The notes beneath the pieces were generated by a model. It did not search any database. It had not been told where the DNA came from and was given only the letters and a program-made list of their open reading frames with translations. Shown here in pieces: positions 1 to 8,200 of a stretch of 9,641 nt of DNA; within the stretch, counting starts at the first letter, position 1; each line of letters opens with the position of its first letter. The position numbers and the translations under genes were made by a program. This DNA comes from Planctomycetota bacterium (GTDB lineage: Bacteria; Planctomycetota; Planctomycetia; Isosphaerales; Isosphaeraceae), in NCBI GenBank assembly GCA_021807585.1, contig JAKBCQ010000043.1, positions 1 to 9,641 of the forward strand, given 5' to 3'.

Positions 1-1553
1 ATTCCAACCCCACCGATCTCAAATTGACGATCGGCCCGCGCTACGGAATCGGATCGACATACACTGCGGCGTTGATGAATCCGAAGGCGACGTTCGAACA
101 ACCGGGGCTTCCGGTGAAGGCCGCGATCGACGGCGATCTCAAATCGGGCTGGGCGATCGACCCCAAATTCGGCGTCGATCACGCGGCGGTTTTTGAGATC
201 GGCTCGGACGTTCATCCGAACGGAGGCGCGACTCTGACGATCACGCTCGATTTTCAGGGGAACAACCGACACGCGATCGGCCGATTGAGGATCTCGGCGA
301 CCGATTCGCCTCGTCCCGTCGGGATCGGCGACGACGGCACGCCGCGCGAGATCGCGATGATCCTGACGACGCCCCGCGATGCGCGTTCGGTCGAACAAAC
401 GAAGCGAGCGCTCGATTGGTACAAGACAATCGATCCCGAATGGAGAACACTGAAACGAGCGATCGACGAGCACGCGCTGACCGAGCCCAAACCCAAGGGA
501 ACGAAGGCCCTGATCTCTTCGGAGGGGCTTCCCGCGGTCCGGCTGCACACTCAGGGCGCCGATTTTCTCGAGAAAACGCACTTCCTCAAACGGGGCGACC
601 CGAATCAGAAAATGTGGGTCGCCGAGCAAGGGTTTTTGCAAGTGCTGATGCGATCACCCGATCAAGAGAAGACATGGCGAATCGACCCTCCGAAGGGGAG
701 TCGCACGTCGTTCCGCCGCGCAAGCTTGGCGAACTGGCTGTTCGACGTCGAGCAAGGCGCGGGCTCGCTCGCGGCGCGGGTCGTCGTCAACAGATTGTGG
801 CGTCATCATATGGGAAGAGGTATCGTCGCGACGCCGAGCGATTTCGGCGCTCAGGGAGAAAAGCCGACGCACCCCGAGCTGCTCGACCGGCTCGCGATCG
901 AACTCGTCCGAGGCGGTTACAGGCTCAAGCATATTCATAAAGTTATTATTTTAAGCGAGGCGTACGCTCGGTCGACTGCGATCGATCCCGCCAACCGCGC
1001 AATCGACCCCGAGAACGCGCTTTATTGGCGCAGGCCAAGGCTTCGGCTCGAAGCCGAGGCGATCCGCGACGCGATGCTCGCGGCTTCGGGGACGATCGAT
1101 TACCGGATGTACGGGCCGGGTTCGCTCGACGAGCGTCAAAAGCGGCGGAGCGTTTATCTCACGGTCAAACGAAGTAAACTGATTCCGATGTTCACGCTGT
1201 TCGACGCCCCCGACGCGCTTTCGCCGATCGCGGCTCGCGCCTCGACGACCGTCGCCCCGCAATCGCTTTTCTTGCTCAACAGCCCGATCGTTCGCGAATG
1301 CGCGAGAGAGTTCGCCAAACGCGTTCGTCCCGCGACCGATATCAAGATCGAATCCGCCGTTAAGTCGGCTTATCTGATCGCACTTGGACGCGAGCCGACC
1401 GCTACCGAACACGCCGACGCGATCGCGTTCGTCGACCGGCGAGCCAAAGCGAGCGAAGCAAAAAACGACAAGCCGCCGACCTCGATCGACGAGGCGCTCG
1501 TCGATTTTTGCCAGGTGCTCTTCGCCTTAAATGAGTTTATCTATATTGAATAA
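1..1553 (+). CDS. DUF1553 domain protein (planctomycete PSD1/DUF1549/DUF1553 type), 5'-truncated
   Basis: This is the C-terminal part of a large planctomycete exported protein; the codon phase starts at base 3 and the gene begins upstream of the window. The first ~70 residues contain the spacer typical of this family (IDGD..SGWAIDPKFG.DHAAVFE), which normally lies between DUF1549 and DUF1553. DUF1553 follows from about position 710: LANWL, then AARVVVNRLWRHHMGRGIV, PSDFGAQGE.PTHPELLDRLA and LSEAYARST, later RLRLEAEAIRDAMLAASG, RRSVYLTVKRS, LFDAPDALSP and the closing NEFIYIE at the TAA stop. In the family these modules often follow a planctomycete-type cytochrome c domain, which would lie outside the window. 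The biochemical role is unknown. A DUF1501 gene follows after 30 bp, the usual partner arrangement. An in-frame TTG at 24 is not a real start, because conserved sequence continues upstream of it. Family assignment is firm; function is not. Confidence 0.95.
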   Translation, partial: SNPTDLKLTIGPRYGIGSTYTAALMNPKATFEQPGLPVKAAIDGDLKSGWAIDPKFGVDHAAVFEIGSDVHPNGGATLTITLDFQGNNRHAIGRLRISATDSPRPVGIGDDGTPREIAMILTTPRDARSVEQTKRALDWYKTIDPEWRTLKRAIDEHALTEPKPKGTKALISSEGLPAVRLHTQGADFLEKTHFLKRGDPNQKMWVAEQGFLQVLMRSPDQEKTWRIDPPKGSRTSFRRASLANWLFDVEQGAGSLAARVVVNRLWRHHMGRGIVATPSDFGAQGEKPTHPELLDRLAIELVRGGYRLKHIHKVIILSEAYARSTAIDPANRAIDPENALYWRRPRLRLEAEAIRDAMLAASGTIDYRMYGPGSLDERQKRRSVYLTVKRSKLIPMFTLFDAPDALSPIAARASTTVAPQSLFLLNSPIVRECAREFAKRVRPATDIKIESAVKSAYLIALGREPTATEHADAIAFVDRRAKASEAKNDKPPTSIDEALVDFCQVLFALNEFIYIE

Positions 1554-1571
1554 TCCTAGACGAACGGATTT

Positions 1572-1577
1572 AAGGAA
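1572..1577 (+). promoter_or_regulatory. Ribosome binding site of the DUF1501 gene
   Basis: AAGGAA lies 6 nt before the ATG at 1584, in a short AT-rich gap. It supports this start and translation from the same message as the upstream gene. Confidence 0.6.
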
Positions 1578-1583
1578 TAAGTT

Positions 1584-3107
1584 ATGAGTAAATACGCATC
1601 ATTATTCGCCGAACCCGCTTCGATCTTCGGTTCCCGTCGCGAGTTTCTTAAACGCACCGGCTCGGGGATGGGGATCCTGGCGCTCGCGGGGCTGTTGCGA
1701 GATCAGGGTTTGCTACAAGATCAATATCTTTCGGCCGCGGAAGATTCGGCGGGAACTTCCGGTCTCGCCGTTTCGAATGCCGACGATCGCTCGCTCCATC
1801 CCATGTCGCCTCGACCCGGGCATTTCCCCGCCCGCGCAAAATCGGTGATCTGGCTTTTCCTTAACGGCGGACCGAGCCATGTCGACACATGGGATTATAA
1901 ACCCGAGCTCACAAAACGCGACGGCCAGGAACTGCCGGGATTCGATAAAAACACGGGGTTCTTTACCGATCAGGTCGGCCCCTTGATGAAATCGCCGTTC
2001 AAGTTTGAGCGACACGGACGTTCGGGAGCCTGGGTTTCCGATATCTTCCCGCATCAGGCGCGCCATGTCGACGATATGGCTTTTATTCATAGTTGCTTTA
2101 CTGAAACGAACAATCATTCGCCTGCGCTTTTTGAGATCAATACGGGGATGAGCCGCATGGGCTTTCCTTGCGTGGGCGCCTGGGTGACGTACGGCCTGGG
2201 GTCGGAAAACCGCGATCTTCCGGGATTTGTGGTGATGTACGACACGCTCGGCCGAGGGCTTCCCAAGGGGCATTCGCAAAACTGGGGCGCCGGCTTTTTG
2301 CCCGGGGTGTATCAGGGGACGGCGCTCGCGGCTCAGGGACCGCCGATCGACAATCTGGCGCGTCCTCAAGGGCTAACCGATGGCGACCAGCGCAACCAAC
2401 TCGATTTGCTCGCCAAGCTCAATCGTCGCGAACTCGAACGTTCGCCCGGCGAGGCGGCGCTCGCGGCTCGGATCGAGGCGTTCGAGCTCGCTTATCGGAT
2501 GCAGACGACCGCGCCCGAGGCGCTCGACGTCGACCGTGAATCGAAGGCGACGAAGGCCTTGTACGGCCTCGACGATCCCAAATGCACGCATTTCGCGCGG
2601 CAGTGCCTGATCGCTCGCAGGCTCGTCGAACGGGGCGTTCGATTCATCCAGATATATAGCGGCGGCATGGAGAACGAACGAAGCTGGGACGGGCATCAGG
2701 ATATCGTGAAGAATCACGGCGGTTTCGCTCTTGAAACCGATCGACCGATCGCCGGCCTTTTAAGCGATCTCAAAGGTCGAGGGCTGCTCGATTCGACGCT
2801 TATCGTGTGCAACGGCGAATTCGGCCGGCTGCCGATCGTCCAAAAAGGGGGGACGGGGCGCGATCATAATCCGCATGCGTTCACCACCTGGTTCGCGGGA
2901 GGGGGCGTGAAAGGGGGGACGCATTACGGTCAAACCGACGATCTCGGGCATAAAGCCGTCGTCGACCGCGTGAGCGTCAACGACCTTCACGCGACGATCC
3001 TTCGACTTATTGGAATTGACCACACGCGCTTAACCTATCGTTATAACGGACGCGATTATCGCCTAACCGACGTCGCGGGGAACGTCGTCGCACCGATCCT
3101 TGCATAA
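1584..3107 (+). CDS. DUF1501 domain protein with Tat signal
   Basis: This 507-residue protein is probably exported folded through the Tat system: a twin-arginine motif SRREFLK at residues 17-23 precedes a hydrophobic stretch (about 28-38). The DUF1501 fold belongs to the alkaline phosphatase/sulfatase-like superfamily. Visible family blocks are SVIWLFLNGGPSHVDTWD (residues ~87-104), HSPALFEINTGMSRMGFPC, DLPGFVVMYD, QCLIARRLVERGVRFIQIY, SWDGHQDI, NGEFGRLP (410-417), GRDHNPHAF (425-433), AGGGVKGG..YGQTDDLG and the C-terminal DLHATILRLIGIDHTRLTYR..GRDYRLTDVAG. The length is normal and nothing is broken. The His and Asp residues in NGGPSHVDTWD and GRDHNPH are plausible metal ligands by superfamily analogy, but this is inference. 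DUF1553/DUF1501 pairs are abundant in planctomycetes and their substrate is unknown. The start is fixed by AAGGAA and by the position of the Tat signal. Confidence 0.96.
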   Translation: MSKYASLFAEPASIFGSRREFLKRTGSGMGILALAGLLRDQGLLQDQYLSAAEDSAGTSGLAVSNADDRSLHPMSPRPGHFPARAKSVIWLFLNGGPSHVDTWDYKPELTKRDGQELPGFDKNTGFFTDQVGPLMKSPFKFERHGRSGAWVSDIFPHQARHVDDMAFIHSCFTETNNHSPALFEINTGMSRMGFPCVGAWVTYGLGSENRDLPGFVVMYDTLGRGLPKGHSQNWGAGFLPGVYQGTALAAQGPPIDNLARPQGLTDGDQRNQLDLLAKLNRRELERSPGEAALAARIEAFELAYRMQTTAPEALDVDRESKATKALYGLDDPKCTHFARQCLIARRLVERGVRFIQIYSGGMENERSWDGHQDIVKNHGGFALETDRPIAGLLSDLKGRGLLDSTLIVCNGEFGRLPIVQKGGTGRDHNPHAFTTWFAGGGVKGGTHYGQTDDLGHKAVVDRVSVNDLHATILRLIGIDHTRLTYRYNGRDYRLTDVAGNVVAPILA

Positions 3108-3155
3108 ACATGTGCGCTATGCAGTCCGATCATCTATTGTTTCTTACCCAATTAA
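3108..3155. other. Convergent gap between the DUF1501 and AsmA-like genes
   Basis: Only 48 bp separate the two converging stop codons. The gap is fairly AT-rich, but I see no stem-loop followed by a T-run, so no intrinsic terminator is called. Confidence 0.5.
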
Positions 3156-4496
3156 TCAGCGAATGATTTGATCTTGAAGTCGACGACCGATCTGGCGGAG
3201 TCGATCGCGACGATCGGTGGTGGGAGTGGGATCGACGAGAAGCGATTTACCGTCGATCTCGACGTCGGGCCTTTCGATCGATCCTCGGACCCGCAGGCTT
3301 GTCAGTCGCTTGATGTCGATCGACCAATCGTTCATCAGGTCGCGAAGTTCGAGGGGGATCTTATCAAAAAGCGCTCGCGTTTGATCCGCCAAACGATAAT
3401 CGATTTGTCCGCCGAAGCTCGTCCAGCCCTGAAACGTGAGGGGGACCTTGCCGATTTTGAGCGTGGTGTTATCGGTATGAATGAGGCCTCGGCCGATGAC
3501 GAACGAACCGTCGATCGAGCCGATCCGGTCGGCGTGATCGACCCCGACCGCGTCGACGACTCGGGCGAGCGCCATCGTATCGTCGATTGTAATCGGCTCA
3601 ATGGCGATCATCCCGTGCCCGACGAGCGATCGGTTGATGTCTTCGATCGATAAACCTTGACCGCGGAGATCGAGCCTTAATTTGACGAGCCCGTGCGAAC
3701 CAAGTCGGTCGGGCGCGGTCGGTAAAATCGGCGTGAAGTAGCGGAGAACGGTCAATCCACGATTCAATTTTACTTCACGCATACGAAGTAAGAATTCGTA
3801 GGTCGGTTCGGGACCGTCGCTATCGAGCCGAGCCGCCATTCGGATCACGCCGTCGTTAAGGCGCCCCGTCAGCTCGTTGAGTTCGGCGTGATACGCGCTC
3901 CAAGTTCCTCGGCCCGAGATATCAGTCAATTCGAATTTGGTATCGCTGGTTTGATCGCTAACGATAAGACGAGCTTTGTTGAGTCGAATCGCCACGGCCC
4001 TTTTTTTGCGATCGAACGCTTTACGCGATTCGTCGACGCTGTCGGGGGATCTCGAGTAATAGCGTTCAATAATATCTGAGAGCCGGCATGTGCCGTCGGA
4101 TCGGCGTTCGAGCCGGACGAGGAAGCCGTCGATTTCGACCTTATAAGGATCGAAACGTCCGCGAACGAGATCGGCCAAGCATATGTGAATGCTCGCACGG
4201 TCGAGATGCGTCCAGGGGATCGATCCTGGATCGAAGTCGACGATTTCGAGATCGGTCAGGCGAATCTCGCCGAGGATGCCGAATTGAAAGCCGCCGAGGG
4301 TCGCCTTGCAACCCGTAAGGCGGGACAATTCGGCTTCGATCCTTCTTCGAGCCCAACCCGTGGGCGCGATCTGGAGGATCAGCGTCAGCACGATCGGGCC
4401 GGCGATCAGCGCTCCCAAGACGCATCGAAAGACGCGACGTAGGCGTTTCATAAGCTTCGCCCCATGCTCGCAGGCGATCATTACATCACGCGACAT
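3156..4496 (-). CDS. AsmA-like envelope protein with N-terminal membrane anchor
   Basis: This 446-residue protein shows AsmA-superfamily architecture. A basic stretch (KRLRRVFR, residues 17-24) precedes a hydrophobic segment (about 25-45), predicting one membrane helix with the bulk outside the cytoplasm. Next comes the AsmA N-terminal pattern: RRRIEAELSRLTG, GGFQFGILGEIRLTDLEIVD, IPWTHLDRASIHICLADLVRG, then a DGFLVRLERRSDG..RLSDI block. The C-terminal half has the beta-rich AsmA pattern (IDGSFVIGRGLIHTDNTTLKI, FQGWTSFGGQIDYRLADQ). Family members form elongated grooves and are linked to lipid transport or outer-membrane homeostasis; that role here is inference. The gene converges on the DUF1501 gene and diverges from the giant surface-protein gene. 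The start is uncertain: ATG at 4496, 4481 or 4451 are all in frame, none with a strong Shine-Dalgarno. The 4451 start would put the basic residues directly at the N-terminus. Confidence 0.78.
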   Translation of the reverse strand: MSRDVMIACEHGAKLMKRLRRVFRCVLGALIAGPIVLTLILQIAPTGWARRRIEAELSRLTGCKATLGGFQFGILGEIRLTDLEIVDFDPGSIPWTHLDRASIHICLADLVRGRFDPYKVEIDGFLVRLERRSDGTCRLSDIIERYYSRSPDSVDESRKAFDRKKRAVAIRLNKARLIVSDQTSDTKFELTDISGRGTWSAYHAELNELTGRLNDGVIRMAARLDSDGPEPTYEFLLRMREVKLNRGLTVLRYFTPILPTAPDRLGSHGLVKLRLDLRGQGLSIEDINRSLVGHGMIAIEPITIDDTMALARVVDAVGVDHADRIGSIDGSFVIGRGLIHTDNTTLKIGKVPLTFQGWTSFGGQIDYRLADQTRALFDKIPLELRDLMNDWSIDIKRLTSLRVRGSIERPDVEIDGKSLLVDPTPTTDRRDRLRQIGRRLQDQIIR

Positions 4497-4703
4497 GGCT
4501 TCTCGCGCGAACGGGAAAAAGAAGGGGATGGGAAATCACGGGGGCGAACCTTATCGCATTTCGGCGAACGCGGCAACCCGGACTTTCCTTTGACGCTTGG
4601 CCGCCGCGAGGGCGTCGCCGACTCCACGCGATGTGGCGCACATAAGGAAGCCAAGAAGCGAGTGTTCTCGTACCGCGGTCCACCCGCTCTCGCCGAAGCT
4701 GTA

Positions 4704-4736
4704 TTTATATTTATTGATATGCTCAATATTTGACAA
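4704..4736 (-). promoter_or_regulatory. Possible promoter for the AsmA-like gene, overlapping an inverted repeat
   Basis: Read on the minus strand, TTGTCA (4731-4736) lies 17 nt before TAAATA (4708-4713); an alternative -10, TATAAA (4704-4709), would give a 21-nt spacer. This is the only strongly AT-rich patch in the gap. The spacer contains the inverted repeat TATTGA-TATGC-TCAATA (4712-4728), which could be an operator. If used, the leader to the ATG at 4496 would be about 200 nt. The -10 match is weak. Confidence 0.3.
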
Positions 4737-4905
4737 CGATTCCTGAACGAGCCGAACGGGATGCGTTCGCCCGGCGCGGGGGATTCGGCGTCGCCGAGGC
4801 GATCGATTGATCGGTTGATTCGTTCGATATCACGACATCAGAGATCCGAGATCGTCTTGCCGGTCGAGCGGCTCGCCGAGGCGCCTGGGGGACCTTGATG
4901 CTCCT

Positions 4906-4945
4906 GGGGGGTTGATCGTTCCCGCGGGGGTCGATCATTCCCGCG
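4906..4945. repeat. Two-copy ~20-bp imperfect tandem repeat
   Basis: Two head-to-tail copies read GGGGG, then GTTGATCGTTCCCGCG (4906-4926) or TCGATCATTCCCGCG (4926-4945). They share a GGGGG...GATC.TTCCCGCG core at about 20-bp spacing, roughly two helical turns. Both lie between divergent genes, so a pair of regulator sites is possible, but this is inference. Confidence 0.5.
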
Positions 4946-5139
4946 AGAGCCAAAGCGGCATCGCCGACGATCCGGCGGTCGGAGCGTGAGCGATCGGTTG
5001 GGGGTCGGGTTGGTTCAGTTTGGAGGGAAAAAACGGGTCGAAGCGAGTATTCCGCGATCTTTGATTGATCCTTTGGCATCGATTGAACCGATTTTGAGTG
5101 GAAAGCCCGTCAAACGCCGAACGCGAGGGTTGTGACTCA

Positions 5140-5152
5140 CGAATCGGATTCG
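5140..5152. repeat. 13-bp perfect palindrome
   Basis: CGAATC-G-GATTCG lies about 108 bp before the ATG of the giant gene. It could be an operator half-site pair. No clear promoter hexamers could be placed around it. Confidence 0.35.
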
Positions 5153-5173
5153 CGGGATATTCGGTTCATTCCA

Positions 5174-5230
5174 GGCGCCGGTCGCGCCGATACTCGGTTA
5201 TGCCGAGTTGTCTCGGCCTCGGTCCAGGAC
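5174..5230 (+). promoter_or_regulatory. Row of three small stem-loops in the leader of the giant gene
   Basis: Three perfect inverted repeats follow one another: GGCGC-CGGTC-GCGCC (5174-5188), ACTCGG-TTATG-CCGAGT (5192-5208) and GTCC-A-GGAC (5222-5230, a short palindrome rather than a true hairpin). They end 14 nt before the ribosome site. The word CTCGG also recurs at 5193, 5212 and 5218. A structured leader is possible; no known riboswitch is recognised. Confidence 0.35.
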
Positions 5231-5244
5231 GGACGAGCCAGACC

Positions 5245-5251
5245 AAAGGAG
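5245..5251 (+). promoter_or_regulatory. Ribosome binding site of the giant surface-protein gene
   Basis: AAAGGAG lies 9 nt before the ATG at 5261. It is the best Shine-Dalgarno in the window, and it fixes the start just ahead of the basic/LExRQLL N-terminus. Confidence 0.8.
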
Positions 5252-5260
5252 ATCAAGGTA

Positions 5261-8200
5261 ATGACTCAACCTTCCCGGCCTCGGACGCGAGGCGCAGCGC
5301 AGCGACGCCGGCGGACGCTGAAAATCAACCAGCTTGAATTGCTGGAGACGCGTCAACTGCTGGCGCCGTATGTGGTGACATCGCCGATCGCGGCGACGTT
5401 CACGGCGGCGACGACGCCGACGAACGCCGATTTGGGAACGGTGTCGATCACGTCGAGCACCGCGACGGGCGCCGTTTCGGCGGCGCCGCTGGTCTCGGTC
5501 GGCGAGCTGACGCCGATTTCGCAATTCGGTAACGATATCGTGCAGATCGCCGCGGGCCCGGGAGGCGCGTTCGGCAACGGGATTTACGCGATTTCTCGCG
5601 GCGCGGGTGATAACGCCAGCATCGGCGCGATCAACCGCCCCGGGGTGATTTATCGCGTCGACCCGGCGACGGGGAAAGCATCGGTCTTTTTTGATTTGAA
5701 CACCGTCATCAACCAAATCGAGCCAGGAGGCAACGCGGGCAATTCGATGGGCGCGTCGACGGGGCTTGTCAATTGGTATAGCATCACGTTTGATCCCAAC
5801 GGATATTTTGACGGAACGCCGTCGATGTTCGTCGCGTCGGTCGACAAAGCGGATCCGAATAAGAACGTGATCTATCAGATTTCCCCCAGCGGTCAATTCC
5901 TGGGGGCGTTCGTGATCTTTAGCAACGGCCAATCGGCGCAGCAGTTCACCAGCAATCCGACGGCGATCATGGTGCCGCCGACGGATCAACAAAGCTTCCT
6001 CCGCGGTTTGATCTCGGCGGTGGGCGGAACCACGACGGCGCAGCTCGCGAATCCGACGGTGACGGGGATCACGCCGGGGTCGGCGCCGCCGACTCTCGAA
6101 GCTCCGACGACGGCTTTATCGGGCGGGGCTAACACCGTCTCGGGGAATTTCACCGCGGTTTTCTTTGATTCCAATCAATATCAACCGGGTCAGAATATCG
6201 ATTCAACGGTCCTTCCCTTCGGCGTCATTCCCACGAATTTCACGCTGGGACCGATCGTGGGATTGACCGCGGCGAATGCGATTTATAACTCGCCCGATTA
6301 TTCGGCATTCACCGATTTCGGCACTCCTTCGGCCGGGGGCATTCCAGCCCAACCGGGGTTGAGCGGGGTGCAAGGGTCGGGTGGCGAGCTTTTGATTAAG
6401 AATACGACGGGAGCGACCGCGTTCAACGTCGATTCGCTTCCCGCCGCGCCGACGAATTTCCGCCGCTTCGAAAGCATCGCGTTCGATCAGTACGGCTATT
6501 TCTCCTACGGAGCGACGACGGCGACGACCGCGGGAGGCGGCGGCACAGGAACGGGGGGAATCGGCGGGGGAACGACCACCACGGGGACCACGGTCACGCC
6601 GACTTACGTCGGCAGCATGTTCGTCGCCGATCTGGGTACGGGGCTTTCGGTGCCTGTGACGCCGGTCGCTCCATTGCCGACGGCGGTGATCGAGGTGCCG
6701 ATTCAAGGACCAGGAACGGTCGGAGTGACGACCGACGCCGCCGGGAACGTCGTTCCAATCGTGACCAACGGAAACACGACCGACGGCAGCAACATCGGCG
6801 GTCGGATCGTGCGGATTTCTCCCGAGGGACAAGTGACGACGTTCGCCGCGGGCTTCGCAACCTCGGGGGCGCAAGACGCGACGAGCTTCATCAATTCAAG
6901 CTTGAGCATCACGTTCTCGGCGAGCGGAACCACGTTATACGCCGCCGACGACAACGCGATCTGGCAGTTCAAGGCCGTCACCGATCTCGCCAATTCGACC
7001 GCGGGAAGCATCATCGGGCTCAACGACCTGCAAACCCTCGGCGTCCCCTACGACGGCTCGGGGAGCGCGATCGCGGTGCTCGACACCGGGGTCGACGGCA
7101 ACGCCACGCCCTTCCAGGGACACGTCGCTCTCGGCACGAACATTTATACCAATGGACAAGGGAACACTGACACCGCCGCGGGAGCGACGACGACCGCGAC
7201 GGGAACCGCCGGGGGAGCGGGTTTCACGGGGGGCCACGGCACCCCTGTCGCGGGAGTTATCGCTCAGTTCGTTCCACAAGCGACGATCGTCCCGATCAAC
7301 GTATTCGCACCTTTCATCTCCGGGGGCACGTCGACGACGGGAACGACGACGGGAACCGCGGCGACGCTCGGCGCCACCAACAACACCGCCGTCTACAAGG
7401 GCCTACAGTACGTCAACGCGCATCCGTTCGTCGCCAATCCCTTGAATCCAAGCCAGTTTGATCGCGTGATCGCGGCGAATTTCGGCTTCGGTACCATTCA
7501 TACGTTTAATACAGAGGCGACGGCTTACCGAAAGTTCCCGCAACTGACGATCGCGTTTAAAAATCAGCTCCATCAGATGCGTAATCTTGGAATCGTACCG
7601 ATCGCTCCGGCGGGACAGTTCGGTACGCCGTACGGCTCTCAGTTTGGTACTTCGACCGCGGGCGCCGGTGGAACGGGTGCGGCTTCGACGGCCGGCGCCG
7701 GAACCGTCGGCGATTTTACCGGGATGTCGTTCCCGGCGGTCCTCAACGAAGTCGTGTCTGTTACGGGTACATATCCTTTCCCGTTCCTCGAAAGCGCCGC
7801 GACTCCGCCGACCGATCCCAGCGTGGGCGCGCTGCCGACTCCGCTCGGTCCCGCGTTGCTCGGTTTCGGCCTCGGCCTTGGAGGAAGCGGCAGTTCGACC
7901 GGGGGCGCCGGCGGCACGACGACGTCTGGCGCCGGGGGCGCCGCGGCGCTCACCGCGGGCAATCTGGCGATCTACAGCGACGAACTGCTCGCCGCGGCCA
8001 ATCGATCTTCGACGACCGATTACGCAGCGCCGGCGCTCGATATCCCCACGTTCTCACGCAACAGCGTCGCCAACAGCCTCGCCGCGTCGACGACCGCGAC
8101 GGGTACCGCCGCGGGAGCGGCTTTGACAGGTCCGCTCGTCTTCACCGACGCCGGTACGTCGCTCGCCACCGCGATGGTGACGGGCTCGTTCTCCCTCGTC

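Larger units (their letters stand above)
4497..5260. other. Intergenic region between divergent genes
   Basis: No convincing gene is visible in these ~760 bp. Short open frames exist on both strands, but they are Arg/Pro/Ser-rich, show no recognisable domain and lack good ribosome sites. Contents from left to right: a minus-strand 12-mer GGAAAGTCCGGG (4577-4588), an AT-rich patch with a minus-strand promoter-like signal and a small palindrome (4704-4736), a 20-bp imperfect tandem repeat (4906-4945), a 13-bp palindrome (5140-5152), and three small stem-loops in the presumed leader of the downstream gene (5174-5230). Confidence 0.7.

Noticed and set aside
3108..3155. Bidirectional terminator between the convergent genes
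   Set aside because: No stem-loop with a T-run can be drawn in the 48-bp gap.
4577..4588. RNase P RNA gene call
   Set aside because: Only the 12-base 5' core is seen. The required 3' core is absent, and a full-length RNA would overlap a well-supported protein-coding gene. It is kept only as a finding.
4723..5079. Minus-strand open frame of 118 codons in the gap
   Set aside because: It is Arg/Pro/Ser-rich, has no ribosome site or domain, and overlaps the promoter-like patch. A remnant gene cannot be excluded, but nothing supports one.
5198..5992. Long Arg-rich open frame on the minus strand
   Set aside because: It lies opposite the giant gene, has the composition of an antisense shadow (Arg/Asp repeats), has no domain, and conflicts with a plus-strand frame carrying clear motifs.
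6203..6874. Minus-strand open frame of 223 codons
   Set aside because: It is Arg-rich shadow sequence opposite the propeller-like region, with no recognisable domain or ribosome site.
7172..8131. CRISPR array or tandem satellite
   Set aside because: The repeats are few, imperfect, in frame and unevenly spaced, and they encode Gly/Ala/Thr segments of one protein.
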